Below are positions 8,133-17,432 of a DNA stretch of 64,000 nucleotides, piece after piece. The notes under the pieces are model-generated. The model searched no databases. It saw only the letters and a program-made list of their open reading frames with translations, and was not told the origin of the DNA. The stretch comes from Serratia inhibens (GTDB lineage: Bacteria; Pseudomonadota; Gammaproteobacteria; Enterobacterales; Enterobacteriaceae). A program made the translations under genes and the position numbers. Within the stretch, counting starts at the first letter, position 1. Each line of letters opens with the position of its first letter. Location of the stretch: the NCBI RefSeq assembly GCF_003591175.1, contig NZ_QYYG01000005.1, positions 124,001-188,000 of the forward strand. Reading direction: 5' to 3'.

Positions 8133-8720
8133 ATGGCGCGGGTATCAAAGCAACAAATGGAACGCAATCGCGAGGCGATTGAACGGGTGTCTTCACAACT
8201 GTTTCGTGAACGTGGCCTGAACGGCGTCAGCGTCAATGACCTGATGGCGGCGGTGGGGCTGACCCACGGTGGTTTCTATGGTCATTTTGCCTCCAAGGAT
8301 GAGTTGGCGGCGGTAGCCAGCCGCAGAGCGGCGGAGGAGTCGGGCCAACGTTGGGAGGCGCTGAGTAGCCAGCCCGGCAAACACACTTTGCAAACTCTGG
8401 TCGATAACTATCTGGACGTGAAACACCGGGACTGTCCCGCCGAAGGCTGCATGGTCACCGCGTTAGCCGGCGACGTGGCGCGGGAGGGGGCCGATAAACC
8501 CGTACACCAGGCCTACCTGAGCGGCGCAAAATCGATGCTGGCGCGGCTGGAATCGCTGTCGCCATCGGAAGATGAACAGCAGCGGCATCAGCAGGCTCTG
8601 GTGCAGATGGCGATGCTGGTGGGGGCGGTGACGTTGGCGCGGGCTACTCGCGGCGATGAGCTGTCGGAGCAGTTTCTCGACGCGGCGCGTCAGGCGCTGT
8701 TGCCAAAGGGCGCTGAGTAA
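8133..8720 (+). CDS. TetR/AcrR family transcriptional regulator
   Basis: A 195-residue repressor-type protein. The N-terminal helix-turn-helix spans about residues 10-55 (LFRERGLNGVSVNDLMAAVG, then LTHGGFYGHFASKDEL). The C-terminal ligand domain contains a conserved CPAEGCMVTAL segment seen in the TetR_C_33-type regulators that sense electrophiles or small organics. AAGGAG precedes the ATG. The gene follows the aldo/keto reductase gene, so it most likely controls that gene and itself through the nearby dyads. Its 3' end overlaps the convergent AraC gene by 77 bases. Confidence 0.85.
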   Translation: MARVSKQQMERNREAIERVSSQLFRERGLNGVSVNDLMAAVGLTHGGFYGHFASKDELAAVASRRAAEESGQRWEALSSQPGKHTLQTLVDNYLDVKHRDCPAEGCMVTALAGDVAREGADKPVHQAYLSGAKSMLARLESLSPSEDEQQRHQQALVQMAMLVGAVTLARATRGDELSEQFLDAARQALLPKGAE

Positions 8721-9438
8721 AATATCTCCCCGGCGTGGTGCCGAAACGCTCGCGGAAGGCGGCGATATAGGCACTGACATTGTCGTAACCGCAGTCACCG
8801 GCAATCTGGCCGACGGGTTCCCCCCGCGACAGCGGTTCCAGCGAGCGGAGCACTCTGGCTTGCTGGCGCCAGCGTGAAAAAGTCATGCCGGTTTCGCCGA
8901 TAAAACGGCGGCTCAGGGTGCGGACGCTCAGCCCGGCCCAGTCGGCCCATTCACGCTGAGTGCGATCCCCGGCAGGCTCGTTCAGCAGCGCGCGGGCGAT
9001 TTTCAGCAGCCGCATATCTTGCGGCAGCGGCAGTTGCAGCGGGGGGCTTTCCTGAGCGTGCATTTCATCCAGCAATACCTGCAACATCCGCTGTTGCGAT
9101 GCGCTCAACGGCTGCCCGGCAAACTGCGCGATACGCTCGACCAGCGCCTGAATCAGCGTTGTGGCGGCGCTCAGCCGGGGAGATTCCGGCAGCGCCGCAC
9201 CGCGTTGTTCCCCCAGATACAGGATCCAGCCCGCCACGTTACCGCAGGCCAACGCCTGGTGTGCGCAGTGTGGCGGCAACCAGCCGACACTGCCTGCGGT
9301 CATTGCCCATTGCCTCCCTGCGGTTTCCAGCGCCATCATGCCGTGGGTTAACAGATAGATCTGCCCTTCGGCATGGTGGTGCCAGGGCGTGAGGTGTTTT
9401 TTCTCATGCAAAAGCCGTTCGCTGCGCAAGATCATCAT
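8644..9438 (-). CDS. AraC family transcriptional regulator with N-terminal cupin
   Basis: A 264-residue regulator. The N-terminal cupin-type sensing domain (HKKHLTPWHHHAEGQIYLL-like histidine cluster, about residues 13-30) precedes two C-terminal helix-turn-helix motifs (LSVRTLSRRFIGETGMTFSRW and IAGDCGYDNVSAYIAAFRERFG). It ends with the typical FGTTPGRYF. The stop at 8644 lies inside the convergent TetR gene. The neighbouring divergent gene encodes a SnoaL-like protein and is a possible target. The inducer is unknown. Confidence 0.85.
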   Translation of the reverse strand: MMILRSERLLHEKKHLTPWHHHAEGQIYLLTHGMMALETAGRQWAMTAGSVGWLPPHCAHQALACGNVAGWILYLGEQRGAALPESPRLSAATTLIQALVERIAQFAGQPLSASQQRMLQVLLDEMHAQESPPLQLPLPQDMRLLKIARALLNEPAGDRTQREWADWAGLSVRTLSRRFIGETGMTFSRWRQQARVLRSLEPLSRGEPVGQIAGDCGYDNVSAYIAAFRERFGTTPGRYFTQRPLATAPDAPRRETAPTAHRRE

Positions 9439-9536
9439 GTTGGCCGATTACCGGTATAAAAAGTCCAGGTACGGTTATTATGCCAGTGCTTGCTTCCGCT
9501 AGGATCCCCGCGTCATTCCATTTTTGGAGATCCGCC

Positions 9537-9941
9537 ATGAAAGAAAATTCCTCAATAGCCGTGGTGCTCGACGCCTTGCAGCGGGTGGTTGCCTGCTCGC
9601 AACACCAGCCGGGGCTGATAGCTGAACTGTTCAGCGAAGATTACCGCCAGCAGGTGGACGGCAAGGCACTCGATTATGCGCAATTTATGCAGCATATGGC
9701 CCTGTTGAAGCAACTCACCCGCAGCATGGCGCTGGACATTATCGCCGTCGCCGGACAGGGGGAGGCGGTGCTGACGCACCACCAGGTACGGGTGGAAAAG
9801 CGCGACGGTGGTCGCAGCCTGGTCAAAGTGCTGGCGCATTTCACCGTACGTGACGGCAAGATCTGTGCCTGTGATGAGTTGACGCAACTGCTGGAAGGTG
9901 AACATGGCGATCGCGATCTGGGATCGCGCGTGTCGGCGTAA
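9537..9941 (+). CDS. SnoaL/NTF2-like domain protein
   Basis: The 134-residue protein looks like a nuclear transport factor 2/SnoaL-type cone fold: an N-terminal helix (FSEDYRQQVDGKALDYAQFMQHM) followed by strands such as GEAVLTHHQVRVEKRDG and KVLAHFTVRDGKICACDELTQLL. The ATG at 9537 follows TTGGAGATCC; the frame is open further upstream without a ribosome site. It is divergent from the AraC gene. Members of this fold are isomerases, cyclases or ligand-binding proteins; no catalytic role is claimed. Confidence 0.65.
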   Translation: MKENSSIAVVLDALQRVVACSQHQPGLIAELFSEDYRQQVDGKALDYAQFMQHMALLKQLTRSMALDIIAVAGQGEAVLTHHQVRVEKRDGGRSLVKVLAHFTVRDGKICACDELTQLLEGEHGDRDLGSRVSA

Positions 9942-9988
9942 ACATGGCTGCTATACTTAACCCTGTGTGATTCACACGGGAGAACAGC

Positions 9989-10189
9989 ATGCGCGAAAAT
10001 AACCGACCAGGCTACCCGAGAACCGCTCGGATAGTCGAAGTTGACCGGGGCGACCCCAGCTTGCATATGCATCGCTTTGAAGTGCGCACCGACGACATTG
10101 AGCCGAATACGCTGCTCAGTGAGCATTCGACCGAGCAGGAAGCGCTCGACGCCAAGCATCGCTACGAGGATCCGGCGCTGGAAGATTAG
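9989..10189 (+). CDS. yaiA: YaiA family small protein
   Basis: A 66-residue soluble protein. The run LLSEHSTEQEALDAKHRYEDP and the N-terminal GYPRTARIVEVDRG match E. coli YaiA (63 residues, recalled as [21 protein letters not shown]). Its place between aroL and ppnP-rdgC also matches E. coli, where yaiA follows aroL. Function is unknown. Here four unrelated genes separate it from aroL, and it has its own -10-like TATACT at 9952-9957. A hairpin terminator follows. Confidence 0.8.
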   Translation: MRENNRPGYPRTARIVEVDRGDPSLHMHRFEVRTDDIEPNTLLSEHSTEQEALDAKHRYEDPALED

Positions 10190-10538
10190 CCCGCACCTCA
10201 CGGAAGCCGGCACCACGCCGGTTTCTTTTTCTTCGTTTTGCTTACGGCAATCGAGGGCGCATTGGCCTTGCCGAACGCGTAAATAAAACCGGGGTACAGG
10301 TAGCGGCCGTTGAGTTAATTATCTGATTCAAATGCTAATAAAATATTATGGCGGCCTCCGTCAGGCGGTGGTTCGGCGTCGTTTTGGTTGCGGATTCAGA
10401 ACGGCTGGCTGACGACCGATCGCCGGGTAGAATTTTACTCTGCGCCACGATCGCATTTCGCGTGAAAAACCAGTGACAGATCAAGCGCAATCCCCCAATA
10501 TGGATTTCTCATAAAGTTGATTATGCGGGTGCCAGTCT
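10190..10538. other. Intergenic region before ppnP
   Basis: This 349-base stretch starts with the yaiA terminator and ends with the ppnP leader. No convincing frame or repeat is visible elsewhere in it. aroM, which sits here in E. coli, is absent. Confidence 0.5.
10204..10230 (+). terminator. yaiA intrinsic terminator
   Basis: The stem AAGCCGGC / GCCGGTTT (10204-10211 and 10217-10224, one G-T pair) with a 5-nt loop is followed by TTTCTTTTT. It lies 14 bases after the yaiA stop. Confidence 0.8.
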
Positions 10539-10826
10539 ATGCTGAAAGTGAACGAGTATTTTGCCGGAAAAGTGAAGTCTATCGGTTTCGATAGTAGCAG
10601 CATCGGCCTTGCCAGCGTCGGTGTGATGGAAGAGGGTGAGTACACCTTCAGCACCGCCCAGCCGGAAGAGATGACCGTGATTACCGGCGCGTTGAAAGTG
10701 TTGCTGCCGGGCTCGCCGGATTGGCAGGTGTTTATGCCGGGTGAGAAGTTCTTCGTACCGGCTCACAGTGAGTTCAACCTGCAGGTTGCTGATGCAACCG
10801 CCTATCTGTGCCGTTATTTAAGCTAG
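10539..10826 (+). CDS. ppnP: Pyrimidine/purine nucleoside phosphorylase
   Basis: A 95-residue single-domain cupin (formerly YaiE, DUF1255) that phosphorolyses several nucleosides to the free base and ribose 1-phosphate. The sequence opens [17 protein letters not shown] and holds the family motifs [21 protein letters not shown] and [15 protein letters not shown]. Length matches E. coli PpnP (94). It is flanked by yaiA and rdgC, as expected. Confidence 0.93.
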   Translation: MLKVNEYFAGKVKSIGFDSSSIGLASVGVMEEGEYTFSTAQPEEMTVITGALKVLLPGSPDWQVFMPGEKFFVPAHSEFNLQVADATAYLCRYLS

Positions 10827-10832
10827 TAGTCC

Positions 10833-11033
10833 ATACCCTTCTTACTTGAAGCTGCAGCGTTGTTGGCTGCGTGCATATATTCGGCCCATCCGTGGGCCTC
10901 ACCCCTTTGGGGCCGCTGCAAGCAGCGTTCAAATCTGTTCCCGACAGATTTGTCACCCCAGTCACTTACTTGAGTAAGCTCCTGGGGACTCCCGCACTTG
11001 CCGCCTAGCTGCAACTCCAATTAATTTGGGTAT
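10833..11033. repeat. ERIC element, long variant
   Basis: The element is bounded by ATACCC (10833-10838) and GGGTAT (11028-11033). The left and inverted right ends match at about 20 of 26 bases. Its centre reads CACCCCAGTCACTTACTTGA and then AGTAAGCTCCTGGGGACT, the two conserved blocks from which the classic ERIC primers derive. At 201 bases it exceeds the usual ~127-base ERIC. The extra ~70 bases are hairpin-rich: GGCCC/GGGCC, CCCC/GGGG, GCTGC/GCAGC and AAATCTGT/ACAGATTT. It lies just after the ppnP stop. Confidence 0.85.
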
Positions 11034-11067
11034 GCTGTTTGTTTTGTAAAAGCGGCGTATCTAGAGC

Positions 11068-11096
11068 AAGGCGCAGTGATTTGCGCCTTTGTGTGT
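11068..11096. terminator. Bidirectional terminator between ppnP and rdgC
   Basis: An 8-bp stem AAGGCGCA / TGCGCCTT (11068-11075 and 11082-11089) with a 6-nt loop is followed by TTGTGTGTTT on the plus strand. It lies directly after the rdgC stop on the minus strand, between two convergent genes. Confidence 0.65.
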
Positions 11097-12008
11097 TTAA
11101 CGTTGGGCTTCGCCGCCCAGGGCTTCGATGGTGTTCTTGATTAACGCCGCCAGTTCGCTGGTCATCAGGATAAAATCGGCGTCAAAACGTTGGGCGAAGT
11201 CGTCACGATCGATATCGTCATTCTGCTCGCGCAGCGCGTCGGCAAACTTCAGGCGCTTGAGCGAACCGTCGTCTGCCAACACCAGTTGGATGCGTTCCTG
11301 CCAGTCCACCGCCAGTTTGGTTACCAGTTTGCCGGCTTCGATATGCACCGCAATTTCGTCGCTGATCAGGTTCTGTTTCTTGCAGCGGATCACGCCACCG
11401 TCTTCCAGAATCGCCTTCAGTTCCGCTTCATCCTGAATGATAAAACCGGCCGGCAGCTCGCCGGAGCGTACCCACTCGGTCAGCGTCAGCTCGATCGGGC
11501 TTTCCATGGTCAGCGGCACCACCGGCAGCGAACCCAGGCTTTTACGCAGCAGCGCCAGGGTATCTTCCGCGCGTTTGGCGCTGGCGGCGTCAACCATGAT
11601 CAGGTCATTGACGGTGTCGATCCACATAAAGGTCTGATTGAAACGGCTGAAGGCGCGCGGCAGCAGGCTGTGCAGCACCTCATCTTTCAGCGCGTCTTTC
11701 TCGGTTTTTTTCAGTTTGCGGTGCTGTTCGCCTTCCAGCCGCTCAATCTTGGCCTGCAACTCTTGCTTGATGACCGGCGAAGGCAGGATCTTTTCTTCCT
11801 TGCGTGCGCAGATGACGATCTGGCCGTTAACCGCGTGCGTCAAGGCGTCGCTGTGGGAACCCATTGGGGAGACCCAGCCGGTTTTCGCCATGTCCTGGCT
11901 GCCGCAAGGAGTGAAAGCAAAAGCGCTGAGCTGTTTTTCCATTTCATCCGCGTTTAGCGCAACTTCGCGGCTCAAACGGTAAACCATCAAATTCTTAAAC
12001 CACAGCAT
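11097..12008 (-). CDS. rdgC: Recombination-associated protein RdgC
   Basis: A 303-residue nucleoid-associated protein that forms a DNA-encircling ring and limits RecA action. The sequence opens [16 protein letters not shown] and contains [16 protein letters not shown] and the C-terminal [21 protein letters not shown], all characteristic of the family. The ATG at 12008 gives the usual length; an earlier in-frame ATG at 12041 would add 11 unconserved residues. In E. coli rdgC is next to mak; here a 9.7-kb sugar locus separates them. Confidence 0.95.
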   Translation of the reverse strand: MLWFKNLMVYRLSREVALNADEMEKQLSAFAFTPCGSQDMAKTGWVSPMGSHSDALTHAVNGQIVICARKEEKILPSPVIKQELQAKIERLEGEQHRKLKKTEKDALKDEVLHSLLPRAFSRFNQTFMWIDTVNDLIMVDAASAKRAEDTLALLRKSLGSLPVVPLTMESPIELTLTEWVRSGELPAGFIIQDEAELKAILEDGGVIRCKKQNLISDEIAVHIEAGKLVTKLAVDWQERIQLVLADDGSLKRLKFADALREQNDDIDRDDFAQRFDADFILMTSELAALIKNTIEALGGEAQR

Positions 12009-12096
12009 AATGTTGTCCCTGGCTGGGCGTGCAGTCGGCACGCTTGTTCATCAAAAGCAGGGCGGCATGATAACGAATCAGAGGCGAAAAATCGCC

Positions 12097-14709
12097 TCAT
12101 TCCCTCTGAATTGCGTCGCCGGCCGCGTTTCTTCTGCGCGCCCGTTGCAGCGCCAGCGCCAGTTGCCGCTGGCTGAAAGGCTTGCGCAGCAGCTCAACCT
12201 CGGTCAGATCTCCCTGAGAGTGGCGGCGCATATCCTGGCCGCTGATCAGCAAGGCGCAGAGGTGCGGATTGATCTCCCGCGCCTGCTCAATCACCTGGGC
12301 GCCGCTCAGTTCCCCCGGCAGCATCAGGTCACTTATCAGCAGCGCGATGTCCGGCGTCTGGCGCAGCAGCGCCAGCGCTTCCTGGCTGTCTGCGCTGTCC
12401 AGCGTCAGGTAGCCGAGCTGGTGCAGGTGTTCGCACAGCGTGTGGCGCACGTCGTTTTCATCTTCCAGTACCAGCACCAGATTATCGGTACCGTCACTGT
12501 CGTCGAGCGGCTGCAGCGGCGCTTCCGTTACCGCCTGCATGGGGGCCCGGGGCAACTGCAAGCGCACCAGCGTGCCCTTGCCCGGTGCGGTTTCAATCTG
12601 CACCCGCCCGCCGGACTGGCGGACAAATCCGTAAACCATCGACAGGCCAAGCCCGCTGCCGCTACCGACCGCCTTGGTGGTGAAGAAGGGTTCGAACACC
12701 TGCGCCTTGACCTCTTCCGACATCCCGCAACCGGCGTCTATCACTTCCAGCGCCACCATGTCCTGTTTTTTGCCGCTGCTGCGTACCACTCGCTGGTTAT
12801 AAATACGGATCTTCACCACCCCGCTGCGGCCCTCCATCGCATCCCGCGCATTCACCACCAGGTTGATCAACGCATTTTCCAACTGATTGGCATCGATCCA
12901 CGCGGGCCAGCCGGGTTGTTGCGCCTCAATGGTCAGCGACAGCGTGGTGGGCAGCGAATGGCGCAGCAGTTCCTGCAGGTTTTCCACCAGCGTGCGCAGC
13001 GCGATGGCTTGAGGGTGCAGCGCCTGTTTGCGTGAGAACGCCAGCAGCCGTTGGGTGAGTTGTGCGCCGCGTTCGGCGGCTTTCAGCGCGCGGGCGATGC
13101 GTTGTGCGGTTTGCGCGTCCTGCGTTTGCCCGGTAGTCAGTTCCAGGCTGCCGATAATCACCGCCAGCAGGTTGTTAAAATCGTGTGCCAGGCCGCCGGT
13201 AAGTTGACCGACCGCCTTCATTTTCTGGCTGTGCAGCAGCGCCTCTTCCAGCGCTTTGCGCTCGGTGCGTTCCAGCACCACATTTACCACCCCGCGGTTG
13301 GGCACCGGGCTGAAACGCAGCTCGACGGTGCGGCCGTCATCCAGACGCAGTTCCTGCGGCTGCGGCAGTTCGCTGGACAGATTGGCCAGCACCGCCTCCC
13401 AGCGTTGGCCTTGTGGCGGCGTGACGTGCTGCAGCAATTCGCGGTAGTGTTGGCCGCGGTGCAACTGGTGTTCGTTCAGCCCCAGCAGCAGCGGGTATTG
13501 GGGGTTCCACACCACCAGTTGCCCATCGTTATCAAACAGGGCAAAACCGTCGCGCATCGCCAGGAAAGTGGTTTCCAGCTGGGTGCTTTTTTCTTTCAAC
13601 AGGCGAGAAGTTTGTTCCAGCGAGGCGGTATTGCGGGCAAACACGTTGAAAGCCCGCGCCAGTTCGCCCAGTTCATCGCTGCGTTGCAGCGCCGGCACGC
13701 TGACGTCACGCTCACCACGCGCCAGTCGCGTCATGGCATTGGCGATCGCCGTCAGGTTCGAACCGAGGTTGCGGTAGATATACAGCCCGGCGAAACCGGT
13801 AATCACCAACGCCAGCAGCGCGAACAGGCCGATAAATACGCTGATGGAGCTGAGCTCACGGTGCGTCTGGTGGGTGCGCAGCTCCGACTCGTTCGCCACC
13901 TTTTGCACGTACAGGTTGATGTCGTCGTTGAGCATCGCGACTAACGCTTTGATATGGTAGGTATAATAGGCCAGTGCCAGGTCGCTTTGCTCCAGTTCCA
14001 GCGTTTCGGGCAACAGACGTTGTTCGCTGGTGCGAAACTGTCGCATTTTCTCATCCACCAGCGCATTCGAGCTGTGCTGCGGCCAGTAGGCCATTACGCT
14101 GTCGAGTTGCTGGGCGGCAGCCTTGGGGGTCGGGGTCTGAATGGCGATCGCCAGCAGGCGGTCAATCTGGCCGAGCAGCGGCTGTGCAGGCTGGTCCAGA
14201 TTGTCGCGTTGGCTCAGGCTGGTGATATGCCGCAGCGTGCTCTGCGTCTGGTACAGCCCGCTGAGCAGGATGTTGCGTTGCAGGTGCCGCGCGTGACCGA
14301 GTTCCAGCATGCGGGTGACGCTGGTTTCCAGTGCGTTGCTGCGGCTGATGATGCGCTTGACCAGCGCCGGCTCGCTGTGGGCCAGCGGGGCGTCCGCCAG
14401 CCGGTTGAGAGACGCCTGCAGCGCCAACTGGGTCTGTTTCAACCGGGCGGATTCGCTCTGGTACTCCAGCGCGCCAACCACCTGCGAAAGCCGGATGGCG
14501 GCGGTGGCGACGTTCGACGTATCCCGGCTCAGCGCCATGCTGCCGTTCATCTCTTTCAGCGTTTGCGCCTGCACTTGTTCCTGCAACTTGCCCGCATGCT
14601 TAAAGCCGACGATCGCCACGCCGCTGACCATCAGCGTCACCGCCACCACCAGCAGGTTGAACATCAGCAGGCGCCCACGCGCACCGGCAAGGAAAGGCAG
14701 TCTGCGCAT
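12097..14709 (-). CDS. Hybrid sensor histidine kinase with C-terminal receiver
   Basis: An 870-residue inner-membrane kinase. TM1 is at about residues 14-36, a ~250-residue periplasmic helical sensor follows, then TM2 (288-313), HAMP (313-370), a PAS-like domain (380-485), and a DHp domain with the phosphoacceptor in GLAHDFNNLLA (H509). The ATPase has the N-box NLVVNARDAM and G-boxes DAGCGM and GSGLGLSM. A receiver domain (743-860) has D794 and K843. No HPt domain is present. It is divergent from the ABC transporter operon and most likely senses that operon's sugar, directly or via the periplasmic binding protein. The probable partner regulator is encoded at the far end of the operon. Confidence 0.85.
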   Translation of the reverse strand: MRRLPFLAGARGRLLMFNLLVVAVTLMVSGVAIVGFKHAGKLQEQVQAQTLKEMNGSMALSRDTSNVATAAIRLSQVVGALEYQSESARLKQTQLALQASLNRLADAPLAHSEPALVKRIISRSNALETSVTRMLELGHARHLQRNILLSGLYQTQSTLRHITSLSQRDNLDQPAQPLLGQIDRLLAIAIQTPTPKAAAQQLDSVMAYWPQHSSNALVDEKMRQFRTSEQRLLPETLELEQSDLALAYYTYHIKALVAMLNDDINLYVQKVANESELRTHQTHRELSSISVFIGLFALLALVITGFAGLYIYRNLGSNLTAIANAMTRLARGERDVSVPALQRSDELGELARAFNVFARNTASLEQTSRLLKEKSTQLETTFLAMRDGFALFDNDGQLVVWNPQYPLLLGLNEHQLHRGQHYRELLQHVTPPQGQRWEAVLANLSSELPQPQELRLDDGRTVELRFSPVPNRGVVNVVLERTERKALEEALLHSQKMKAVGQLTGGLAHDFNNLLAVIIGSLELTTGQTQDAQTAQRIARALKAAERGAQLTQRLLAFSRKQALHPQAIALRTLVENLQELLRHSLPTTLSLTIEAQQPGWPAWIDANQLENALINLVVNARDAMEGRSGVVKIRIYNQRVVRSSGKKQDMVALEVIDAGCGMSEEVKAQVFEPFFTTKAVGSGSGLGLSMVYGFVRQSGGRVQIETAPGKGTLVRLQLPRAPMQAVTEAPLQPLDDSDGTDNLVLVLEDENDVRHTLCEHLHQLGYLTLDSADSQEALALLRQTPDIALLISDLMLPGELSGAQVIEQAREINPHLCALLISGQDMRRHSQGDLTEVELLRKPFSQRQLALALQRARRRNAAGDAIQRE

Positions 14710-14745
14710 CGTATCTCCCGTAACTGACTGTTCGCAGTATAAATC

Positions 14746-14780
14746 CCCGTTCCATTAACAATATGACAAACATGAACGGG
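14746..14780. promoter_or_regulatory. Inverted repeat in the kinase/ABC operon divergent promoter region
   Basis: CCCGTTC (14746-14752) and GAACGGG (14774-14780) form a perfect 7-bp inverted repeat with 21-base spacing in the 135-base region between the divergent kinase and transporter genes. It could be a regulator site; OmpR-type regulators usually prefer direct repeats, so this is tentative. Confidence 0.3.
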
Positions 14781-14844
14781 CGCTGACATTTTGCATTTAT
14801 TTATGCGTGGTTAACTGCATGTAATTCGAACCGCAGCCTGAGGT

Positions 14845-16371
14845 ATGACGATGAGCGTGACCCCGATTTTGGAAATGCACAACATCGCCAAGAGTTTTGG
14901 TCAGTTTTATGCGCTGAAGGGCGTCGACCTGACGGTATATCGCGGTGAGATCCACGCGCTGATGGGTGAAAACGGCGCGGGTAAAAGCACGTTAATGAAA
15001 ATATTGGCCGGCGCTTATATCGCCAGCAGCGGGGAAATTTTTATCGATGGGCAGCCGTTCGCCATTAAAGGGCCGAAAGACGCCCTGGCGGCAGGTATCA
15101 CGCTGATTTACCAGGAAATGAATCTGGCACCGAATCTGACGGTGGCGGAGAACATTTTTCTGGGCAGCGAGATCCAGCGCGGTGGCCTGGTGAAACGCCG
15201 GCAGATGTTGCTGGAAGCGCAGAAGGTGATCGACAGGCTGGGCGCGCAGTTCAGCGCCGGCGATCGGGTCATGAAATTAACCATCGCCGAGCAGCAGCAG
15301 GTGGAAATCGCCCGCGCGTTGCATCGCAACAGCCGCATTCTGGTGATGGACGAACCTACGGCGGCGCTCTCTTCGCGTGAAACGCATCGGCTGTTCGAGC
15401 TGATCAAGCGCCTGCGCGATGAGGGCATGGCGATCATTTATATCAGCCACCGCATGGCGGAAGTGTACGAACTGTCGGATCGCGTCAGCGTGCTGCGTGA
15501 CGGCCAGTACGTCGGTAGCCTGACGCGAGAAAAATTGTCCGCCAGTGAGCTGGTGCGCATGATGGTGGGCCGTCCGCTGAGCGATCTGTTCAATAAGGAG
15601 CAGGGGATTGCGGTGGGCCAACCGCGCCTGACGTTGCACGGGCTGACCGACGGCAAGAAAGTCAAACCGGTCAGCCTGCAGGTGTGCGCCGGCGAGATTG
15701 TCGGCCTTTCCGGGCTGGTGGGCGCCGGGCGCTCTGAACTGGCGCAGCTGATTTTCGGCGTGCGCAAGGCGAGCGGCGGCACGGTGGAGATCGACGGCAA
15801 AACGGCCAATATCCATTCGCCGCGCGACGCCATCGCTTTGGGTATCGGTTTTCTCACCGAAAACCGCAAGGAGCAGGGGCTGTTTCTCGATCTGGCGGCC
15901 CATGAAAATATCGTTATGGCAACGCTGGAGCGCGATGGCCGCTACGGCCTGTTGAATCGCCGCAAGGCGCAGAGCATTTCCAGAGACGCTATTGGCCTGT
16001 TGAATATCCGCGTGCCGCATGCTCAGGTGCGCGCCGGTGGCCTGTCCGGGGGCAACCAGCAAAAGCTGCTGATTTCACGCTGGGTGGCGATCGGCCCGCG
16101 CATTCTGATCCTCGATGAACCCACGCGCGGCGTTGACGTCGGCGCCAAGAGCGAAATTTACCGCATCATGAGCCAGATGGCGCAGCAGGGGGTGGCGATC
16201 CTGATGATCTCCAGCGAACTGCCTGAGGTAGTCGGGATGAGCGATCGGGTTTACGTCATGCACGAAGGCAGTATCGCCGGTGAACTGAGCGGCAGCGACA
16301 TTACTCAGGAAAACATCATGACGCTGGCTACCGGCGTCGAAACCGCCGTGGAAATCGCCGGCCATGAATAA
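14845..16371 (+). CDS. Sugar ABC transporter ATP-binding protein (RbsA/XylG type)
   Basis: A 508-residue protein with two fused nucleotide-binding domains, as in RbsA, XylG and MglA. The first half has Walker A GENGAGKS (residues 41-48) and Walker [11 protein letters not shown]. The second half has the degenerate GLVGAGRSE, the signature LSGGNQQK and [13 protein letters not shown]. It energises a CUT2-class monosaccharide importer with the next two genes. A second in-frame ATG lies two codons later. First gene of a six-gene plus-strand cluster. Confidence 0.9.
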   Translation: MTMSVTPILEMHNIAKSFGQFYALKGVDLTVYRGEIHALMGENGAGKSTLMKILAGAYIASSGEIFIDGQPFAIKGPKDALAAGITLIYQEMNLAPNLTVAENIFLGSEIQRGGLVKRRQMLLEAQKVIDRLGAQFSAGDRVMKLTIAEQQQVEIARALHRNSRILVMDEPTAALSSRETHRLFELIKRLRDEGMAIIYISHRMAEVYELSDRVSVLRDGQYVGSLTREKLSASELVRMMVGRPLSDLFNKEQGIAVGQPRLTLHGLTDGKKVKPVSLQVCAGEIVGLSGLVGAGRSELAQLIFGVRKASGGTVEIDGKTANIHSPRDAIALGIGFLTENRKEQGLFLDLAAHENIVMATLERDGRYGLLNRRKAQSISRDAIGLLNIRVPHAQVRAGGLSGGNQQKLLISRWVAIGPRILILDEPTRGVDVGAKSEIYRIMSQMAQQGVAILMISSELPEVVGMSDRVYVMHEGSIAGELSGSDITQENIMTLATGVETAVEIAGHE

Positions 16372-16399
16372 TTCAATCCGTACGCTCAAGGAGCCTGCC

Positions 16400-17389
16400 A
16401 TGACTTCGAATCCGCTGCCGCCTGGCGCAAAAAATCCCACGCTGAAACGGGCGTTTATGGGCGATATGATGCAAACCGTCGGCATTCTGCCGATCCTGAT
16501 CCTGATCGTCGCGGTTTTCGGCTTTGTCGCGCCGAATTTCTTTACCGATGCCAATCTGCTGAATATCGCCCGTCAGGCGTCGATTAACATCGTACTGGCG
16601 GCGGGCATGACTTTTATCATTCTTACCGGCGGCATCGATCTCTCGGTCGGTTCGATGCTGGGTACCACGGCGGTGGTGGCGATGGCGGTTTCCCTGATGC
16701 CGGGTATGGCCGGGCTGTCGATCCCGCTGGCTCTGCTGGCCGGGCTGGGTATGGGGCTGTTCAATGGATTTCTGGTGGCCTACGCCGGTTTGCCGCCGTT
16801 TATCGTTACGCTGGGTACCTATACCGCACTGCGCGGCGCGGCTTATCTGCTGGCGGACGGTACCACCATCATCAACTCGAATATCAGTTTTGAATGGATC
16901 GGCAATTCTTATCTGGGGCCGATTCCCTGGCTGGTGATTATCGCCTTTGCGGTGATCGCGCTGTGCTGGTTCATCCTGCGCCGCACTACGCTCGGGGTTC
17001 ATATTTACGCGGTGGGCGGCAATATACAGGCCGCACGTCTGACCGGCATCAAGGTGGGCGCGGTGCTGCTGTTCGTCTACGGCATGAGCGGCCTGCTGTC
17101 CGGGCTGGGCGGGGTGATGAGCGCTTCTCGGCTCTACAGCGCCAACGGCAACCTGGGCATGGGCTATGAACTGGATGCCATCGCCGCGGTGATCCTCGGC
17201 GGGACCAGCTTTGTCGGCGGTATCGGCACCATTACCGGCACGCTGGTGGGGGCGCTGATTATCGCGACCCTGAACAACGGCATGACGCTGATGGGGGTTT
17301 CTTATTTCTGGCAATTGGTGATCAAAGGGGCGGTGATCATCATAGCTGTGCTGATTGATAAATACCGTACCCGAAACTATCAACACTAA
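16400..17389 (+). CDS. Sugar ABC transporter permease (RbsC type)
   Basis: About 329 residues with 8-10 hydrophobic segments of the CUT2 permease family. It has the conserved ASINIVLAAGMTFIILTGGIDLSVGS segment near the N-terminus and YELDAIAAVILGGTSFVGGIGTI near the C-terminus. The start at 16400 is chosen because AAGGAG lies at 16388-16393. An ATG at 16364 overlaps the upstream stop and would add 12 residues; it cannot be excluded. It forms the membrane channel with the preceding ATPase. Confidence 0.88.
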   Translation: MTSNPLPPGAKNPTLKRAFMGDMMQTVGILPILILIVAVFGFVAPNFFTDANLLNIARQASINIVLAAGMTFIILTGGIDLSVGSMLGTTAVVAMAVSLMPGMAGLSIPLALLAGLGMGLFNGFLVAYAGLPPFIVTLGTYTALRGAAYLLADGTTIINSNISFEWIGNSYLGPIPWLVIIAFAVIALCWFILRRTTLGVHIYAVGGNIQAARLTGIKVGAVLLFVYGMSGLLSGLGGVMSASRLYSANGNLGMGYELDAIAAVILGGTSFVGGIGTITGTLVGALIIATLNNGMTLMGVSYFWQLVIKGAVIIIAVLIDKYRTRNYQH

Positions 17390-17432
17390 TCGCAGTGCTT
17401 CATAACATCTGGATAATAATGAGGAAAACACT

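Noticed and set aside
9962-9980. CRP-like TGTGA/TCACA palindrome before yaiA
   Set aside because: The half-sites are adjacent instead of six bases apart, so it does not fit a CRP site; it is at most a small hairpin.
13051-13944. 297-codon plus-strand frame opposite the hybrid kinase
   Set aside because: Antisense to a well-supported kinase domain; Gln/Arg-rich product without family features.
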